DNA of 64,000 nucleotides from Dyadobacter sp. MSC1_007. GTDB lineage: Bacteria > Bacteroidota > Bacteroidia > Cytophagales > Spirosomataceae. Below are positions 26,230-35,435 of this stretch, in pieces. A program made the position numbers and the translations under genes. Below the pieces are notes generated by a model. That model worked only from the letters and a program-made list of their open reading frames with translations, did not search any database and was not told the DNA's origin. How positions within the stretch are numbered: position 1 is the stretch's first letter; each line of letters begins with the position of its first letter. The stretch is taken from contig NZ_JAMOZL010000005.1 of assembly GCF_023667495.1 (NCBI RefSeq), positions 372,001 to 436,000 of the forward strand, in the 5' to 3' direction.

Positions 26230-28626
26230 ATGCTAAAAAATTATATAAAAATCGCGTTCAGGAACCTTGCTAAAAACAGAGGTTATTCGGCAATAAACAT
26301 TGGTGGCCTTGGCTTGGGCATGGCTGTGGCAATGCTGATCGGGTTGTGGATTTACGATGAATTTGCTTTCGATAGGTACCACAAGAATTACGATCGCATT
26401 GCCAAGGTAATGCAGAAAGGTGCTTTTAATAATGAGATCTTTTACGGCGAGTACATGCCTGCGCCGTTAGGAAAGGAACTTGGTGTAAAGTTTGCGGACG
26501 ATTTTGAACACGTCATCATGTCGTCCTGGAACAGTGAGCATATCCTGGCTTACGGCGACAGGAAATTTACTAGAAAGGGCAATTATCTGAGCGCCGAAGC
26601 GCCTGACATGTTTTCCCTTAACATGAAAAAAGGCACACGCGCCGGGCTTAAAGATCAGAATTCCATTATGTTATCAGAGTCTGTTGCGCAAGCATTGTTC
26701 GGGACAGAGAATCCGATGGACAAGATTGTGAAGCTGGATAATCGCATGAACCTTAGGGTCACTGGGGTTTACGAGGATCTTCCTTATAACACCGAATTCA
26801 GGGATCTTTCATTTATCGCGCCATGGAGTTTGTATGTCGCGACGCAAAACTGGGTAAAAACGGCCGTTGACAACGATGAGTGGAATAACAATTCGTGGCA
26901 GACACTGGTACAGATCAGTCGCAACTCAAACTTTGAAACGGTTTCGAAAAAGATCCGGAATTTAAAGCTGGAGCATGCTCCTGAGGCAGCGTTCTTTAAG
27001 CCCGAGCTCTTTCTCCAACCCATGCAAAAATGGCATTTGTACAATGGCTGGGACAAAGCCGGGAACCTCGACGGACGGATCCAGTACGTCTGGCTGTTTG
27101 GCATTATCGGAGCCTTTGTGCTGCTTCTTGCGTCCATTAACTTCATGAACCTGAGTACGGCCCGCTCGGAGAAACGTGCTAAGGAAGTCGGCATCCGCAA
27201 AGCAGTAGGATCCTACCGAACGCAGCTGATCAGCCAGTTTTTTACAGAATCACTGATGGTTGTGTCCCTGGCTTTCGTGCTTTCCATGTTGCTGATCATC
27301 GTGATTTTGCCTTTTTTTAACGAGGTAGCAGACAAAAAGATCGCGTTTCCGTTCGATAATGCCTGGTTCTGGTTGTTAGGGGTGGCATTTACGGTAATAA
27401 TCGGCATTTTCTCCGGAATATATCCTGCCATTTACCTTTCCTCATTTCAGCCAGTAAAAGTTTTGAAAGGAGTCATCAACGTCGGCCGTTATGCCGCCAT
27501 TCCACGCAAAGTGCTTGTCGTTTTGCAATTCACTGTTTCGGTTACCCTTATCATCGGAACCATTATTGTTTTCAAGCAAATTCAGCATGCCAAAAACCGG
27601 CCCATTGGTTATGATCGCAGCGGGCTGATTACCGTAAATATGAATACGCCCGAACTATATGGGCATTACAATGCACTAAGAAGTGATTTGCTGAAAACAG
27701 GTGCCGTGGTAAATATGTCCACTTCATCCACGCCAACAACGGATATGAACTCTTCCAACGGCGGATTTGAATGGGAAGGAAAGGATCCGAATTTCAAGGA
27801 AAACTTCGGAACGATTGCAGTAAGCCATGATTTTGGTAAAACGGTCGGTTGGGATTTTATTAATGGCCGCGATTTATCAAGGGAATTTGCTACGGACTCT
27901 TCGGGAATGGTGCTTAATGAAAAAGCCGTGAAATACATGGGCCTGAAACATCCCTCTGAAATCGTCGGTAAGATCATGAAGTGGCAGGGAAGGCCATTTA
28001 CCGTGGTAGGCGTCATTAAGGATATGGTAATGGATTCGCCATTTCAGCCGGTTTATCCTACGGTCTTCATGCTCGACTATGACTGGGCCAATGTAATTAA
28101 CATTAAACTGGACCCGCACCAGCCGGCCACCAGTTCGCTGGCAAAAGTCGGAACCGTTTTCAGGAAATTCAATCCTGGCAGCCCGTTTGATTACAAGTTC
28201 ACCGATCAGCAATATGCACTCAAATTTGCAACGGAAGAACGCATTGCCAGGCTTGCATCTGCATTTGCAATCCTTGCTATTTTAATCAGTTGCCTCGGAT
28301 TATTCGGGTTAGCTTCCTTTACGGCTGAACAGCGCACCAAGGAAATAGGGGTCCGGAAAGTGTTGGGAGCGTCCGTAGCAAATCTCTGGGCATTACTCTC
28401 TGGCGATTTTGTGAAACTGGTGATCTTATCCTGTGTGATTTCGGCACCTGTTGCCTATTACTTCCTGAGCGCCTGGCTTTTAAAATACGAATACCGTACC
28501 GAAATGTCGTGGTGGGTTTTTGTCGCTGCGGCATCGGGTGCAATGCTGATTACCATTGTTACTGTTAGTTACCAGGCAATTAGGGCTGCGCTGCTGGATC
28601 CTGTGAAGAGTTTAAAAAGTGAGTGA
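26230..28626 (+). CDS. FtsX/MacB-like ABC transporter permease
   Basis: The 798-residue protein has the same double MacB core plus FtsX layout as the permease at 21726, but without the prefix domain. It starts MLKNYIKIAFRNLAKNRGYSAINIGG. The first FtsX block contains EKRAKEVGIRKAVGS (about residue 320) and the second AEQRTKEIGVRKVLGAS (about 700). No ATPase gene is adjacent and it stands alone as a transcription unit. The shared upstream repeats suggest control by the same regulator as the padR-permease operon. Members of this family act in export or in envelope signalling; the substrate is unknown. Confidence 0.87.
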   Translation: MLKNYIKIAFRNLAKNRGYSAINIGGLGLGMAVAMLIGLWIYDEFAFDRYHKNYDRIAKVMQKGAFNNEIFYGEYMPAPLGKELGVKFADDFEHVIMSSWNSEHILAYGDRKFTRKGNYLSAEAPDMFSLNMKKGTRAGLKDQNSIMLSESVAQALFGTENPMDKIVKLDNRMNLRVTGVYEDLPYNTEFRDLSFIAPWSLYVATQNWVKTAVDNDEWNNNSWQTLVQISRNSNFETVSKKIRNLKLEHAPEAAFFKPELFLQPMQKWHLYNGWDKAGNLDGRIQYVWLFGIIGAFVLLLASINFMNLSTARSEKRAKEVGIRKAVGSYRTQLISQFFTESLMVVSLAFVLSMLLIIVILPFFNEVADKKIAFPFDNAWFWLLGVAFTVIIGIFSGIYPAIYLSSFQPVKVLKGVINVGRYAAIPRKVLVVLQFTVSVTLIIGTIIVFKQIQHAKNRPIGYDRSGLITVNMNTPELYGHYNALRSDLLKTGAVVNMSTSSTPTTDMNSSNGGFEWEGKDPNFKENFGTIAVSHDFGKTVGWDFINGRDLSREFATDSSGMVLNEKAVKYMGLKHPSEIVGKIMKWQGRPFTVVGVIKDMVMDSPFQPVYPTVFMLDYDWANVINIKLDPHQPATSSLAKVGTVFRKFNPGSPFDYKFTDQQYALKFATEERIARLASAFAILAILISCLGLFGLASFTAEQRTKEIGVRKVLGASVANLWALLSGDFVKLVILSCVISAPVAYYFLSAWLLKYEYRTEMSWWVFVAAASGAMLITIVTVSYQAIRAALLDPVKSLKSE

Positions 28627-28725
28627 TTAATTCAAATCAATGAAAGCGGGGCCGTCACGCTAACCTCTAATTTTACCAATGTAGCTGTTGCCCCCACTAA
28701 AACTCTTTACCCCATACACCATGGC

Positions 28726-29103
28726 TTACTTCAAATTGCTCATAAAGGTCAGCGTATCAAAATACAAGGTTAAACTATTTAGTTTTCCATGTTTTACAGT
28801 CCATAATTCAGCTACATTCCCGTTGATTTTTGTCCCGTTTGGAAATTGAAAATCATAGTTGCCGATAACACAGGCCTTTTCACCATCAATGATCATTTGT
28901 TCCACACGCATTGCCTCAAAGCGTTGGGAAAACCGCTTGATAATCTCCATGTATGCTTGTTTGCCAACAATGGGAGTGTGGTTGGTCATATCACCGCCTA
29001 TATATTGGAAGTCATCTGCAATAACACTTTCCCAGTTACGTTTCTCGGCGAAACCCTTGTAATACGTTTCAAGCAATTGTTTTGTTTCTAATGATTTTTC
29101 CAT
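28726..29103 (-). CDS. SnoaL-like / NTF2-fold protein
   Basis: The 125-residue protein fits the NTF2-like cone fold: an N-terminal helix with LLETYYKGFAEKRNWESVIADDFQYIGG, then VGKQAYMEIIKRF, and C-terminal strands ending LTLYFDTLTF. Many such proteins are small enzymes or ligand binders in secondary or stress metabolism. It is divergent from the hxlR-type gene with only 97 bases between starts, which hold two strong palindromes, so the HxlR protein probably represses it. Its activity is unknown. Confidence 0.75.
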   Translation of the reverse strand: MEKSLETKQLLETYYKGFAEKRNWESVIADDFQYIGGDMTNHTPIVGKQAYMEIIKRFSQRFEAMRVEQMIIDGEKACVIGNYDFQFPNGTKINGNVAELWTVKHGKLNSLTLYFDTLTFMSNLK

Positions 29104-29123
29104 TGTTTTACCTGTTTTATGTT

Positions 29124-29160
29124 ATAATTTAGCTGTTGCAAAGTGCAACAGCTAAATTAT
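29124..29160. promoter_or_regulatory. Perfect 37-base palindrome, probable HxlR operator 1
   Basis: Two 17-base arms are exact reverse complements around a central AAG; the core is CTGTTGCAAAGTGCAACAG. It lies between the divergent SnoaL-like and HxlR genes. Long interrupted palindromes in such intergenic regions are typical HxlR operators. Confidence 0.7.
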
Positions 29161-29162
29161 GC

Positions 29163-29189
29163 ATAGTTGTTGCAAAATGCAATAACTAT
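29163..29189. promoter_or_regulatory. Near-perfect 27-base palindrome, probable HxlR operator 2
   Basis: Arms of 12 bases flank a central AAA with one mismatch; the core GTTGCAAAATGCAAT copies that of operator 1. The two centres are 34 bases apart. It ends 11 bases before the hxlR-type start, so binding would block its transcription or translation start. Confidence 0.65.
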
Positions 29190-29200
29190 TTTTTTATTTT

Positions 29201-29608
29201 ATGGAAAAAGCGAGATCTGATTGTCCTATAAGTTGTTCTCTGGACGTGTTTGGAGATAAATGGTCTTTACTCATCATCAGGGATATAATGCTCCGTGGAA
29301 AAGTTTCCTACAGCGAATTTTTAGCTTCAGAAGAAAAAATTGCAAGTAATATTTTGGTGAACCGGTTAACTGTGCTGGAGGCTGAAAAAATATTGGTAAA
29401 GGAGGTATCACCGGCCAATAAGTCTAAGTTTCTCTATAGTCTGACTCAAAAAGGGGCCGACTTACTACCGATAGTAATTGAAATTATGGATTGGGGAGCC
29501 AAGTACAATGAGAATTGCCCGAGAAGAGAGCTTGGAAAAAAAATCAAGAAAGACAAAGCTGGGGTGGTTAAGGAATTGAGTCAGGAATTGAGGAAAAGGG
29601 TTAAGTAA
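29201..29608 (+). CDS. HxlR-family transcriptional regulator
   Basis: The 135-residue protein starts with CPISCSLDVFGDKWSLLIIRDIM, the conserved HxlR N-terminus, and carries the winged helix in about 20-100 (IASNILVNRLTVLEAEKILVKE). It has two Cys residues near the N-terminus (about 8 and 12); some family members sense electrophiles or redox state through such cysteines. The two palindromes just upstream suggest autoregulation and control of the divergent SnoaL-like gene. Confidence 0.88.
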   Translation: MEKARSDCPISCSLDVFGDKWSLLIIRDIMLRGKVSYSEFLASEEKIASNILVNRLTVLEAEKILVKEVSPANKSKFLYSLTQKGADLLPIVIEIMDWGAKYNENCPRRELGKKIKKDKAGVVKELSQELRKRVK

Positions 29609-29723
29609 GACTAGTTTGGAATGGATTACGTATTTGCGATCTCAACAGGCGCAAGCCACCTCCTCCAAAAAAACTATTGTAACCAAAAGAAAAAGGACCG
29701 TTTTGGTTTGTTGATTTGACAAA

Positions 29724-29769
29724 AAAAGTAAAAGCCTGTCTGCTGACAGGCAAACAGGCTTTTACTTTT
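29724..29769. terminator. Strong bidirectional terminator
   Basis: A 16-base perfect stem (AAAAGTAAAAGCCTGT with its complement at 29754-29769) encloses a 14-base loop that has a small hairpin of its own. A- and T-runs at the outer ends serve both strands. It separates the convergent hxlR and DJ-1-like genes. Confidence 0.8.
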
Positions 29770-29772
29770 CGA

Positions 29773-30444
29773 TTAACTTAAAGCAGCTAACAGCGCTTTA
29801 CCCACACTCGAAGCTGATTGCGGGTTCTGGCCGGTTATCAGGCGGCCATCTACTGCCATGTTATTATTCCAGTTTGGTGCCTGCTGGTGCAATGCGCCAC
29901 GGGATTCCAGGGCATCAGCCAATAGAAAGGGTACGACCTCAGTAGACTGTACTTCTTCCTCCTCTTCATTAGTGAATGCGGCTACTTTTTTGCCCGCAAC
30001 CAAATATGAACCGTCGCTCAGCGTAGCGTTTACGAACGCTGCCGGGCCATGACATACGGCCGAAACGATCTTACCGTCCTCGTAGATTTCGCAGATGGCC
30101 CTGAGCACCGACGGCGTCTCGGGAAAATCCCACATCGTTCCATGGCCTCCGGCAAAGAATATCGCATCGTATGGTTTCAGATCGACATCTTCCAGGCTGA
30201 CCGTATGTTCAATTTTATGGCGAAACTCCTTGTCTGCCCAATATTTTACATTGACAGGGTCATTAAAATCCTCTAACCCGTCTAGCGGCGCGGCCCCGCC
30301 CTTGATGGATGCAATATCTACCCGGATACCGGCACCTTCCAGAACAGAAAGCGGGTGCGTGACCTCGCTCAGGTTAAATCCGGTGGGGATTCCCGTGTCT
30401 CCTTTTTGGTCACAGCTTGTAACCACAAACAGTACTTTCTTCAT
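29773..30444 (-). CDS. DJ-1/PfpI-family protein (Hsp31-like)
   Basis: The 223-residue protein has the DJ-1/PfpI fold with the nucleophile elbow VSAVCHGPAAF (Cys near 130) and the conserved FFAGGHGTMWD (about 95-105). Its length and the WADKEFRHKIEHTVSLEDVD insertion match the class-I glutamine-amidotransferase-like group close to Hsp31/glyoxalase III. Proposed roles of the family include methylglyoxal detoxification and protein protection; the exact activity cannot be read here. It is last in a minus-strand run after an AraC regulator and a small ferredoxin-fold protein, with 3 bases between it and the latter. Confidence 0.85.
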   Translation of the reverse strand: MKKVLFVVTSCDQKGDTGIPTGFNLSEVTHPLSVLEGAGIRVDIASIKGGAAPLDGLEDFNDPVNVKYWADKEFRHKIEHTVSLEDVDLKPYDAIFFAGGHGTMWDFPETPSVLRAICEIYEDGKIVSAVCHGPAAFVNATLSDGSYLVAGKKVAAFTNEEEEEVQSTEVVPFLLADALESRGALHQQAPNWNNNMAVDGRLITGQNPQSASSVGKALLAALS

Positions 30445-30447
30445 ATT

Positions 30448-30705
30448 TTAAAATTGTTTGTCGAGAAGTGTGTATTCGGTTTTTTCAAAATGTTTGGAAA
30501 GGGGTAGTTGGGAGATCAGTTGCTTTACAGTTCCCAGGTCGGTTTCATTGAAGACCAGCACGGCGCCACCGCCTGCCTCTTTCACGAAAATGTGTGCTAA
30601 GATTCCTTTTTGCTGCCACTCAGCCACCACTGCAAACTCGCCCTTTAAAATCTCTTCGATGTTTTCAACCTTGCCTAAGGTCGTATTGACCATTGTTGTG
30701 TTCAT
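30448..30705 (-). CDS. Small muconolactone-isomerase-like protein
   Basis: The 85-residue protein has a pattern consistent with a ferredoxin-like alpha/beta fold (EFAVVAEWQQKGILAHIFVKEAGGGAVLVFNETDLGTVKQLISQLPLSKHF), as in muconolactone delta-isomerase-like or YCII-like proteins. No catalytic residue is certain. It lies between an AraC regulator (58 bases upstream) and the DJ-1-like gene (3 bases downstream), so it is probably co-expressed with DJ-1. Function unknown. Confidence 0.6.
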   Translation of the reverse strand: MNTTMVNTTLGKVENIEEILKGEFAVVAEWQQKGILAHIFVKEAGGGAVLVFNETDLGTVKQLISQLPLSKHFEKTEYTLLDKQF

Positions 30706-30763
30706 GAGTTTTCCTTTTTTGATGGCAAAGCTACGGGCGGACTACTATGCCCTGTTAAGCGCA

Positions 30764-31642
30764 TTAGCACCAATGCTTATGAATTTCAAACCGTTTCCCG
30801 GAAAACGTTTCGCGATAAATGCTCGGGCTCAGGCCTGTGATTTTTTTGAAGACACTGTCGAAATGGGAGTGATACTCGAAACCCAGGCAATGGGATATTT
30901 CTGAAATAGTCCAATCTGTGTGTTGTAACAGGATCCGGGCTTCGGTGATGATCCTTTCGTTGATGACTTCCAAAATGGTCTTTCCGGTCTCTTTTTTTAG
31001 CACCCGGTTGAGATAATTGGGATGGATGCCCAGCTGCCCTGCAAAGTCAGTCGGTTTTGTGAATTGAATAGACTTTCTTTTATTTTCAACTGGAAATTGG
31101 GTATCCAACAATCTTAGAAACAGAGCGGAAATCCTTTGTGAAGCTGTTTTATGAGGTGCCAGTTCAGTATTATCGGCAACGGCCCTAGACTTTAATGCCT
31201 CATGGACCAGAATGCAGATAAAGCTTCTGACCATTTCCTGCCTTTTTGAATAGTCACCGCCATTTTCCTCCAAAATCCTTTTAAAAATGAAGTTCACATT
31301 GGCGATCTGTGTTTCGTCTTGTAATTCATATACAGGGATGTTCCCAATATTGAACACAGACAGGGATCCGACATTATCAAAGTATTCGGCACCTTTCAGA
31401 AAATCTTCGGTGAACAGGCAGCCGTACCCAATTTGATTATCAGATAAAACTTCCCAGGAATACGGCGTATTGATGTTGCCAAAAAACAGGCACGTACCTG
31501 ACAGGTTAAAGCTTTTATCCGCAAAATAAACCCTGCTTTCGCCAGTGACGAGACAGATCCTGTATAGGTCCTTCCTGCCAAAGGACGGGACATAGTTGCA
31601 CAGGTTCTCGATTTGGAATGCTTTAAAGTCATTTGATTTCAT
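30764..31642 (-). CDS. AraC-family transcriptional regulator
   Basis: The 292-residue protein has an N-terminal sensing domain (about 1-170) and a C-terminal AraC HTH (about 185-285), with ITEARILLQHTDWTISEISHCLGFEYHSHFDSVFKKITGLSPSIYR. It is just upstream of the small protein and DJ-1-like genes on the same strand, and is their likely regulator. Ligand unknown. Confidence 0.85.
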   Translation of the reverse strand: MKSNDFKAFQIENLCNYVPSFGRKDLYRICLVTGESRVYFADKSFNLSGTCLFFGNINTPYSWEVLSDNQIGYGCLFTEDFLKGAEYFDNVGSLSVFNIGNIPVYELQDETQIANVNFIFKRILEENGGDYSKRQEMVRSFICILVHEALKSRAVADNTELAPHKTASQRISALFLRLLDTQFPVENKRKSIQFTKPTDFAGQLGIHPNYLNRVLKKETGKTILEVINERIITEARILLQHTDWTISEISHCLGFEYHSHFDSVFKKITGLSPSIYRETFSGKRFEIHKHWC

Positions 31643-31781
31643 CCATAGTGTTTTTTAAGGATCAAATTACCTTATCCGGATTTACTTCCCTGATGGTATA
31701 AATGGCATTAGCAGCACGTGGGAAGCCAACGTAGGGATATAGCGTTGGTCATGAGCTTTTTAGCTGTGATGGTGCGGGGAA

Positions 31782-32705
31782 TTAGTTATTGGAAAGCCTG
31801 AAATGAAGAGGCGATTTTCCTACTTGCTGCTTAAAGAGCCGGGTGAAATGAGAAGGGTATTTGAAACCTATTTCGTAGGCAATCTCACTGATGCTTTTAT
31901 TACTGCTGAGAACACGCTCTTTTGCAACATCGAGAAGTTTATTCTGAATATGTTCCTGCGCAGATTTCCCAGATTCTTTTTTGACCAGATCGCCGAAATA
32001 ATTTGGTGACAAATTCAGCTTTTCGGCAAAAAAACGTACTGATGGCAGTCCAACAATTTGCGGGTCGTCCGATCTGAAAAAATCATCCAAAGCGGTTTCG
32101 AATTTTGTGAGAATGTCTTTGTGAATGTTGTCACGTGTTATAAACTGGCGATCATAAAAACGAACACAATAATTTAAAAATAGCTCTATGTTGCTTATAA
32201 CAAGTGATTTACTGTGTTTATCTATCGCATGCTCCAATTCAAATCTGATTTTAGAAAAGCACTCTAAGACAGTGCTTCGCTCGTGTTCAGAAAGGTGAAG
32301 TGCTTCATTAACATCGTAGGAGAAGAAACCGTAATCTTTGATAGAGCGGCCAAGCGAAGTGCCGCGTATCAGGTCGGGATGGAACAGTAAAACCCATCCG
32401 GTCGGCTGGAACATCTTTTCATCGTCGTCAAATCCGAAAACTTGGCCCGGCGCAATAAACAGCAATGTGCCATCCTGGTAATCATAATGGTTCCGGCCAT
32501 ATTTAAGCTCCTGGCATTTTACTTCTTTCAGGAATATAATATAAAGGTCAGAAACGAAGCGTGCCCCTTTTATGGGGCTGGACTTGGATTGGTCCAGTAC
32601 GCTTACCAATGGATGTAGGGTGCGCTGGCCTCTTTGTGCGTTGAATTGAGAAACGCTTTCCAACTTGAAGATTTCGCTCATTGTCTTTTCGTTTTGCTGA
32701 TCCAA
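31782..32705 (-). CDS. AraC-family transcriptional regulator
   Basis: The 307-residue protein has an AraC-type cupin region (YQDGTLLFIAPGQVFGFDD, about 80-98) and a C-terminal HTH pair (about 215-305) ending EIAYEIGFKYPSHFTRLFKQQVGKSPLHFR. A second ATG eight codons in (32681) is equally acceptable as start. It is divergent from the metallo-beta-lactamase-fold gene at 32840 and may regulate it. It is only distantly similar to the AraC protein at 30764. Confidence 0.85.
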   Translation of the reverse strand: MDQQNEKTMSEIFKLESVSQFNAQRGQRTLHPLVSVLDQSKSSPIKGARFVSDLYIIFLKEVKCQELKYGRNHYDYQDGTLLFIAPGQVFGFDDDEKMFQPTGWVLLFHPDLIRGTSLGRSIKDYGFFSYDVNEALHLSEHERSTVLECFSKIRFELEHAIDKHSKSLVISNIELFLNYCVRFYDRQFITRDNIHKDILTKFETALDDFFRSDDPQIVGLPSVRFFAEKLNLSPNYFGDLVKKESGKSAQEHIQNKLLDVAKERVLSSNKSISEIAYEIGFKYPSHFTRLFKQQVGKSPLHFRLSNN

Positions 32706-32839
32706 AAGTAATGGATGTTTCTATTCCCGGTACATACTGGGCTGACGATCAGTAATAATGGTAAACAATGCAGTAATATATCTAAGTCTGCATCGGAAAA
32801 ATGAGGGGAAATTTGCCTTATACTATTTAACCAGCAAAG

Positions 32840-33742
32840 ATGAAAGCAAAAAGGCTTACCATTGTATTGATCCTTACGTTGCTGACCTGCGACATCCGCG
32901 CCCAGCAGAAAACGGATAGTTTGTCAAAAAAGACAGAAAAGAAGTACCAGGCCACGCCTCCCAGGACGCAGCCTTTCGGTAAAGAAGCATTTGGAGCATC
33001 CAAATCCACGACGCTCCGCTGGCTAGGTATGGCAGGGTTTCTGATCAATAGCCGGGGCACTACGCTGATGGTTGATCCGCTGCTTCAAGATTTTGATATG
33101 CCGATTTTGATTGAATTTCCCATCAAAACCAAAGACATACCAAGTTTGGATGCAGTCCTGGTAACCCATGCAGATAACGATCATTTCAGTATCCCGACCA
33201 ATAAAGACCTGGTAGGAGTAACCAAAGCCTTTCATTCCACCATCTATGTGGATTCGCTGATGAAAAATATGTCATGGCCATCTTTTGGACATGATATCGG
33301 GGATGTTTTCAAGGTAAATAACATAAGCGTCAAACTTACCCCGGCCGATCACGCCTACCAAAATGCCTATCCGAGACCAGGCCAGCGCCATTTCAAAAAT
33401 GAGGATGCGTGCGGCTTTATGATCCAGACACCTGATGGCACAATCTGGGCTCCAGGCGATTCACGTTTGATGGATGAGCATCTGCATTTGCCAGCTCCCG
33501 ATGCAATTCTTTTCGATTTCTCTGATAGCGAATGGCATTTCACGCTTGCCGGTGCAATCAAACTGGCTAATGCGTACCCTGATACTCCGCTGCTGCTTTC
33601 TCACTGGGGCTCTGTGGATGCACCCGATTTCACACCTTTCAATGGTGACCCAAAAACCCTTTATGATAAGGTTGTAAATCCGCAGCGAATAATTGTTTTG
33701 GCCCCTGGCCAGCCTTATACATTGAAAAAGCTAAAAAAATAG
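32840..33742 (+). CDS. Secreted metallo-beta-lactamase-fold hydrolase (UlaG-like)
   Basis: The 300-residue protein carries a signal peptide (about 1-21). A metallo-beta-lactamase fold of the UlaG/YtnP type follows: LRWLGMAGFLINSRGTTLMVDP (about 54-75), VTHADNDHFS (about 109-118, the HxxxDH metal motif as HADNDH), LTPADHAYQ and a late LLLSHWGSVDAPDF. Tested members hydrolyse varied esters or lactones; the substrate here is unknown. It is 48 bases before the molybdenum oxidoreductase genes on the same strand, so may belong to that operon. Confidence 0.8.
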   Translation: MKAKRLTIVLILTLLTCDIRAQQKTDSLSKKTEKKYQATPPRTQPFGKEAFGASKSTTLRWLGMAGFLINSRGTTLMVDPLLQDFDMPILIEFPIKTKDIPSLDAVLVTHADNDHFSIPTNKDLVGVTKAFHSTIYVDSLMKNMSWPSFGHDIGDVFKVNNISVKLTPADHAYQNAYPRPGQRHFKNEDACGFMIQTPDGTIWAPGDSRLMDEHLHLPAPDAILFDFSDSEWHFTLAGAIKLANAYPDTPLLLSHWGSVDAPDFTPFNGDPKTLYDKVVNPQRIIVLAPGQPYTLKKLKK

Positions 33743-33789
33743 GACTTAAAAAGACTGTTGATCATTCATAAAAGCAAAAAGGCGATAGG

Positions 33790-34440
33790 ATGGAAGATGA
33801 AAATGGATTTGGCGGCATAACCCGGCGCGAAATGCTGGCCGGGACCGCCGTAGCAGTCACTGCACTGGCAATTACCAGGGTAACAGGATTAGAGGCCGCC
33901 CCAGCTGCCCCGATTGTCACCCCCGTTGAGTCGGCAGGCGTGTCGTTCAGTGTCAACGGTAAAGCGGTTAACCTGCAAATTGACACCAGGACAACATTAC
34001 TGGATGCGCTCAGGGAACATCTAAATTTAACCGGCACAAAAAAGGGCTGTGACCATGGCCAATGCGGCGCTTGCACCGTGCTGGTCAACGGAAGGCGCAT
34101 CAACTCATGTTTGTCACTTGTATTACAGCATGAAAATGATTCAATCACGACAATTGAAGGCATTGGGACACCTGAAAACCTTCATCCGATGCAGTCGGCA
34201 TTCATCAAACACGATGGCTACCAATGCGGTTATTGTACGCCCGGCCAGATCTGCTCGGCGGTGGCCGTACTGGAAGAAATAAAAGCCGGGGTGCCCAGCC
34301 ATGTGAGCGCTGATTTGAACGGACCTATGAAATTTAGTAATGCTGAATTCCGTGAAAGAATGAGCGGGAATATTTGCCGTTGCGGGGCATATTCCAACAT
34401 TGCCCAAGCCGCCGCAGAAGTCGCTGGGGTAGAAGGTTGA
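33790..34440 (+). CDS. paoA: Aldehyde oxidoreductase [2Fe-2S] subunit, Tat-exported (PaoA-like)
   Basis: The 216-residue protein has a Tat-type leader ([20 protein letters not shown], about 9-28) and the two iron-sulfur modules of the xanthine-oxidase family. The plant-type cluster is at [21 protein letters not shown] (about 82-102), and the C-terminal cluster uses CGYCTPGQ and CRCGAY. The leader indicates export of the folded complex to the periplasm, as in E. coli PaoABC. It is followed at 46 bases by the FAD subunit. Confidence 0.88.
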   Translation: MEDENGFGGITRREMLAGTAVAVTALAITRVTGLEAAPAAPIVTPVESAGVSFSVNGKAVNLQIDTRTTLLDALREHLNLTGTKKGCDHGQCGACTVLVNGRRINSCLSLVLQHENDSITTIEGIGTPENLHPMQSAFIKHDGYQCGYCTPGQICSAVAVLEEIKAGVPSHVSADLNGPMKFSNAEFRERMSGNICRCGAYSNIAQAAAEVAGVEG

Positions 34441-34486
34441 AGCGAGATTCACGGCAAATTATTTTCACACCAGAACTGTATCTAAC

Positions 34487-35434
34487 ATGAAATCATTCAC
34501 CTATGAACGCGCAGAAACTCCGGCCCAGGCTGCGGCTGCGGCGAGCAAACCGGGCGCAAAATTCCTGGCCGGTGGCACGAACCTTCTTGACCTGATGAAA
34601 TTGCAGATCGAGACGCCCACCCACCTGATCGACATCGGGAGGATCGGGCTCGACAAAATAGAACCTACCCCAGACGGCGGGCTGCGGATAGGTGCACTGG
34701 TGCGCAACACAGACCTGGCTGCTGACCTGCGAATCCGCGCAGACTACGGAATTTTATCCAGGGCATTGCTCGCCGGTGCTTCCGGGCAGCTTCGCAATAA
34801 AGCTACTACGGCAGGCAACCTTTTACAGCGCACGCGCTGCCCCTATTTTTATGATACCAACCAGCCATGCAACAAGCGTTCGCCCGGCAGTGGGTGCTCG
34901 GCCCTAGCAGGTTTCAGCCGTCAACTTGCTGTCATTGGATGTAGCGATGCCTGTATTGCTACCCATCCGAGTGATATGGCTGTTGCTATGATGGCGCTTG
35001 ACGCGGTGATCGAAACCGTAAAGCCAGATGGGAAGACGCGACAAATCCCGATTTCGGGATTCTACCGCCTGCCCGGAAAGACGCCCCATTTGGAAACAAA
35101 TCTTGATAAAAATGAGCTGATCACTTCGGTCGTACTGCCAACGCCGGTTGGTGGAATCCATGTCTATCATAAGGTGAGAGACCGGGCTTCCTACGCCTTC
35201 GCTCTTGTTTCGGTGGGTGCAATCCTGTTTAAGGATGGCGGTGGCAGGATCGCCCTTGGCGGTGTTGCTCCCAGGCCATGGCGGGTACCTTCTGCCGAAA
35301 AATTGATCCCGAAAGGAGCAAAAGAGTTTGCATCAAGGCTGATGGAAGGAGCCAGGCCGACAAAGGAAAACGCATTCAAGCTCACACTTGTGCAGGGCAC
35401 CATTGAAGGGGCTTTAACAGAAAACAGGAGCTGA
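34487..35434 (+). CDS. paoB: Aldehyde oxidoreductase FAD subunit with extra Fe-S site (PaoB-like)
   Basis: The 315-residue protein has the FAD-binding fold of CO-dehydrogenase/xanthine-dehydrogenase medium subunits ([14 protein letters not shown] near 25-38, [15 protein letters not shown] near 110). Between them and the C-terminal lobe there is a Cys-containing insert ([17 protein letters not shown], then SGCSA), the [4Fe-4S] site that distinguishes the PaoB type. Length is close to E. coli PaoB. It starts 46 bases after paoA and ends 1 base before paoC, so the three are one operon. Confidence 0.88.
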   Translation: MKSFTYERAETPAQAAAAASKPGAKFLAGGTNLLDLMKLQIETPTHLIDIGRIGLDKIEPTPDGGLRIGALVRNTDLAADLRIRADYGILSRALLAGASGQLRNKATTAGNLLQRTRCPYFYDTNQPCNKRSPGSGCSALAGFSRQLAVIGCSDACIATHPSDMAVAMMALDAVIETVKPDGKTRQIPISGFYRLPGKTPHLETNLDKNELITSVVLPTPVGGIHVYHKVRDRASYAFALVSVGAILFKDGGGRIALGGVAPRPWRVPSAEKLIPKGAKEFASRLMEGARPTKENAFKLTLVQGTIEGALTENRS

Positions 35435-35435
35435 T

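Noticed and set aside
29124..29189. Similarity of HxlR palindromes to the TGCAAC metal operators near 9 kb
   Set aside because: Both contain GTTGCA and TGCAAC, but the orientation of the arms is reversed and the spacing differs, and the regulated genes have nothing to do with metals.
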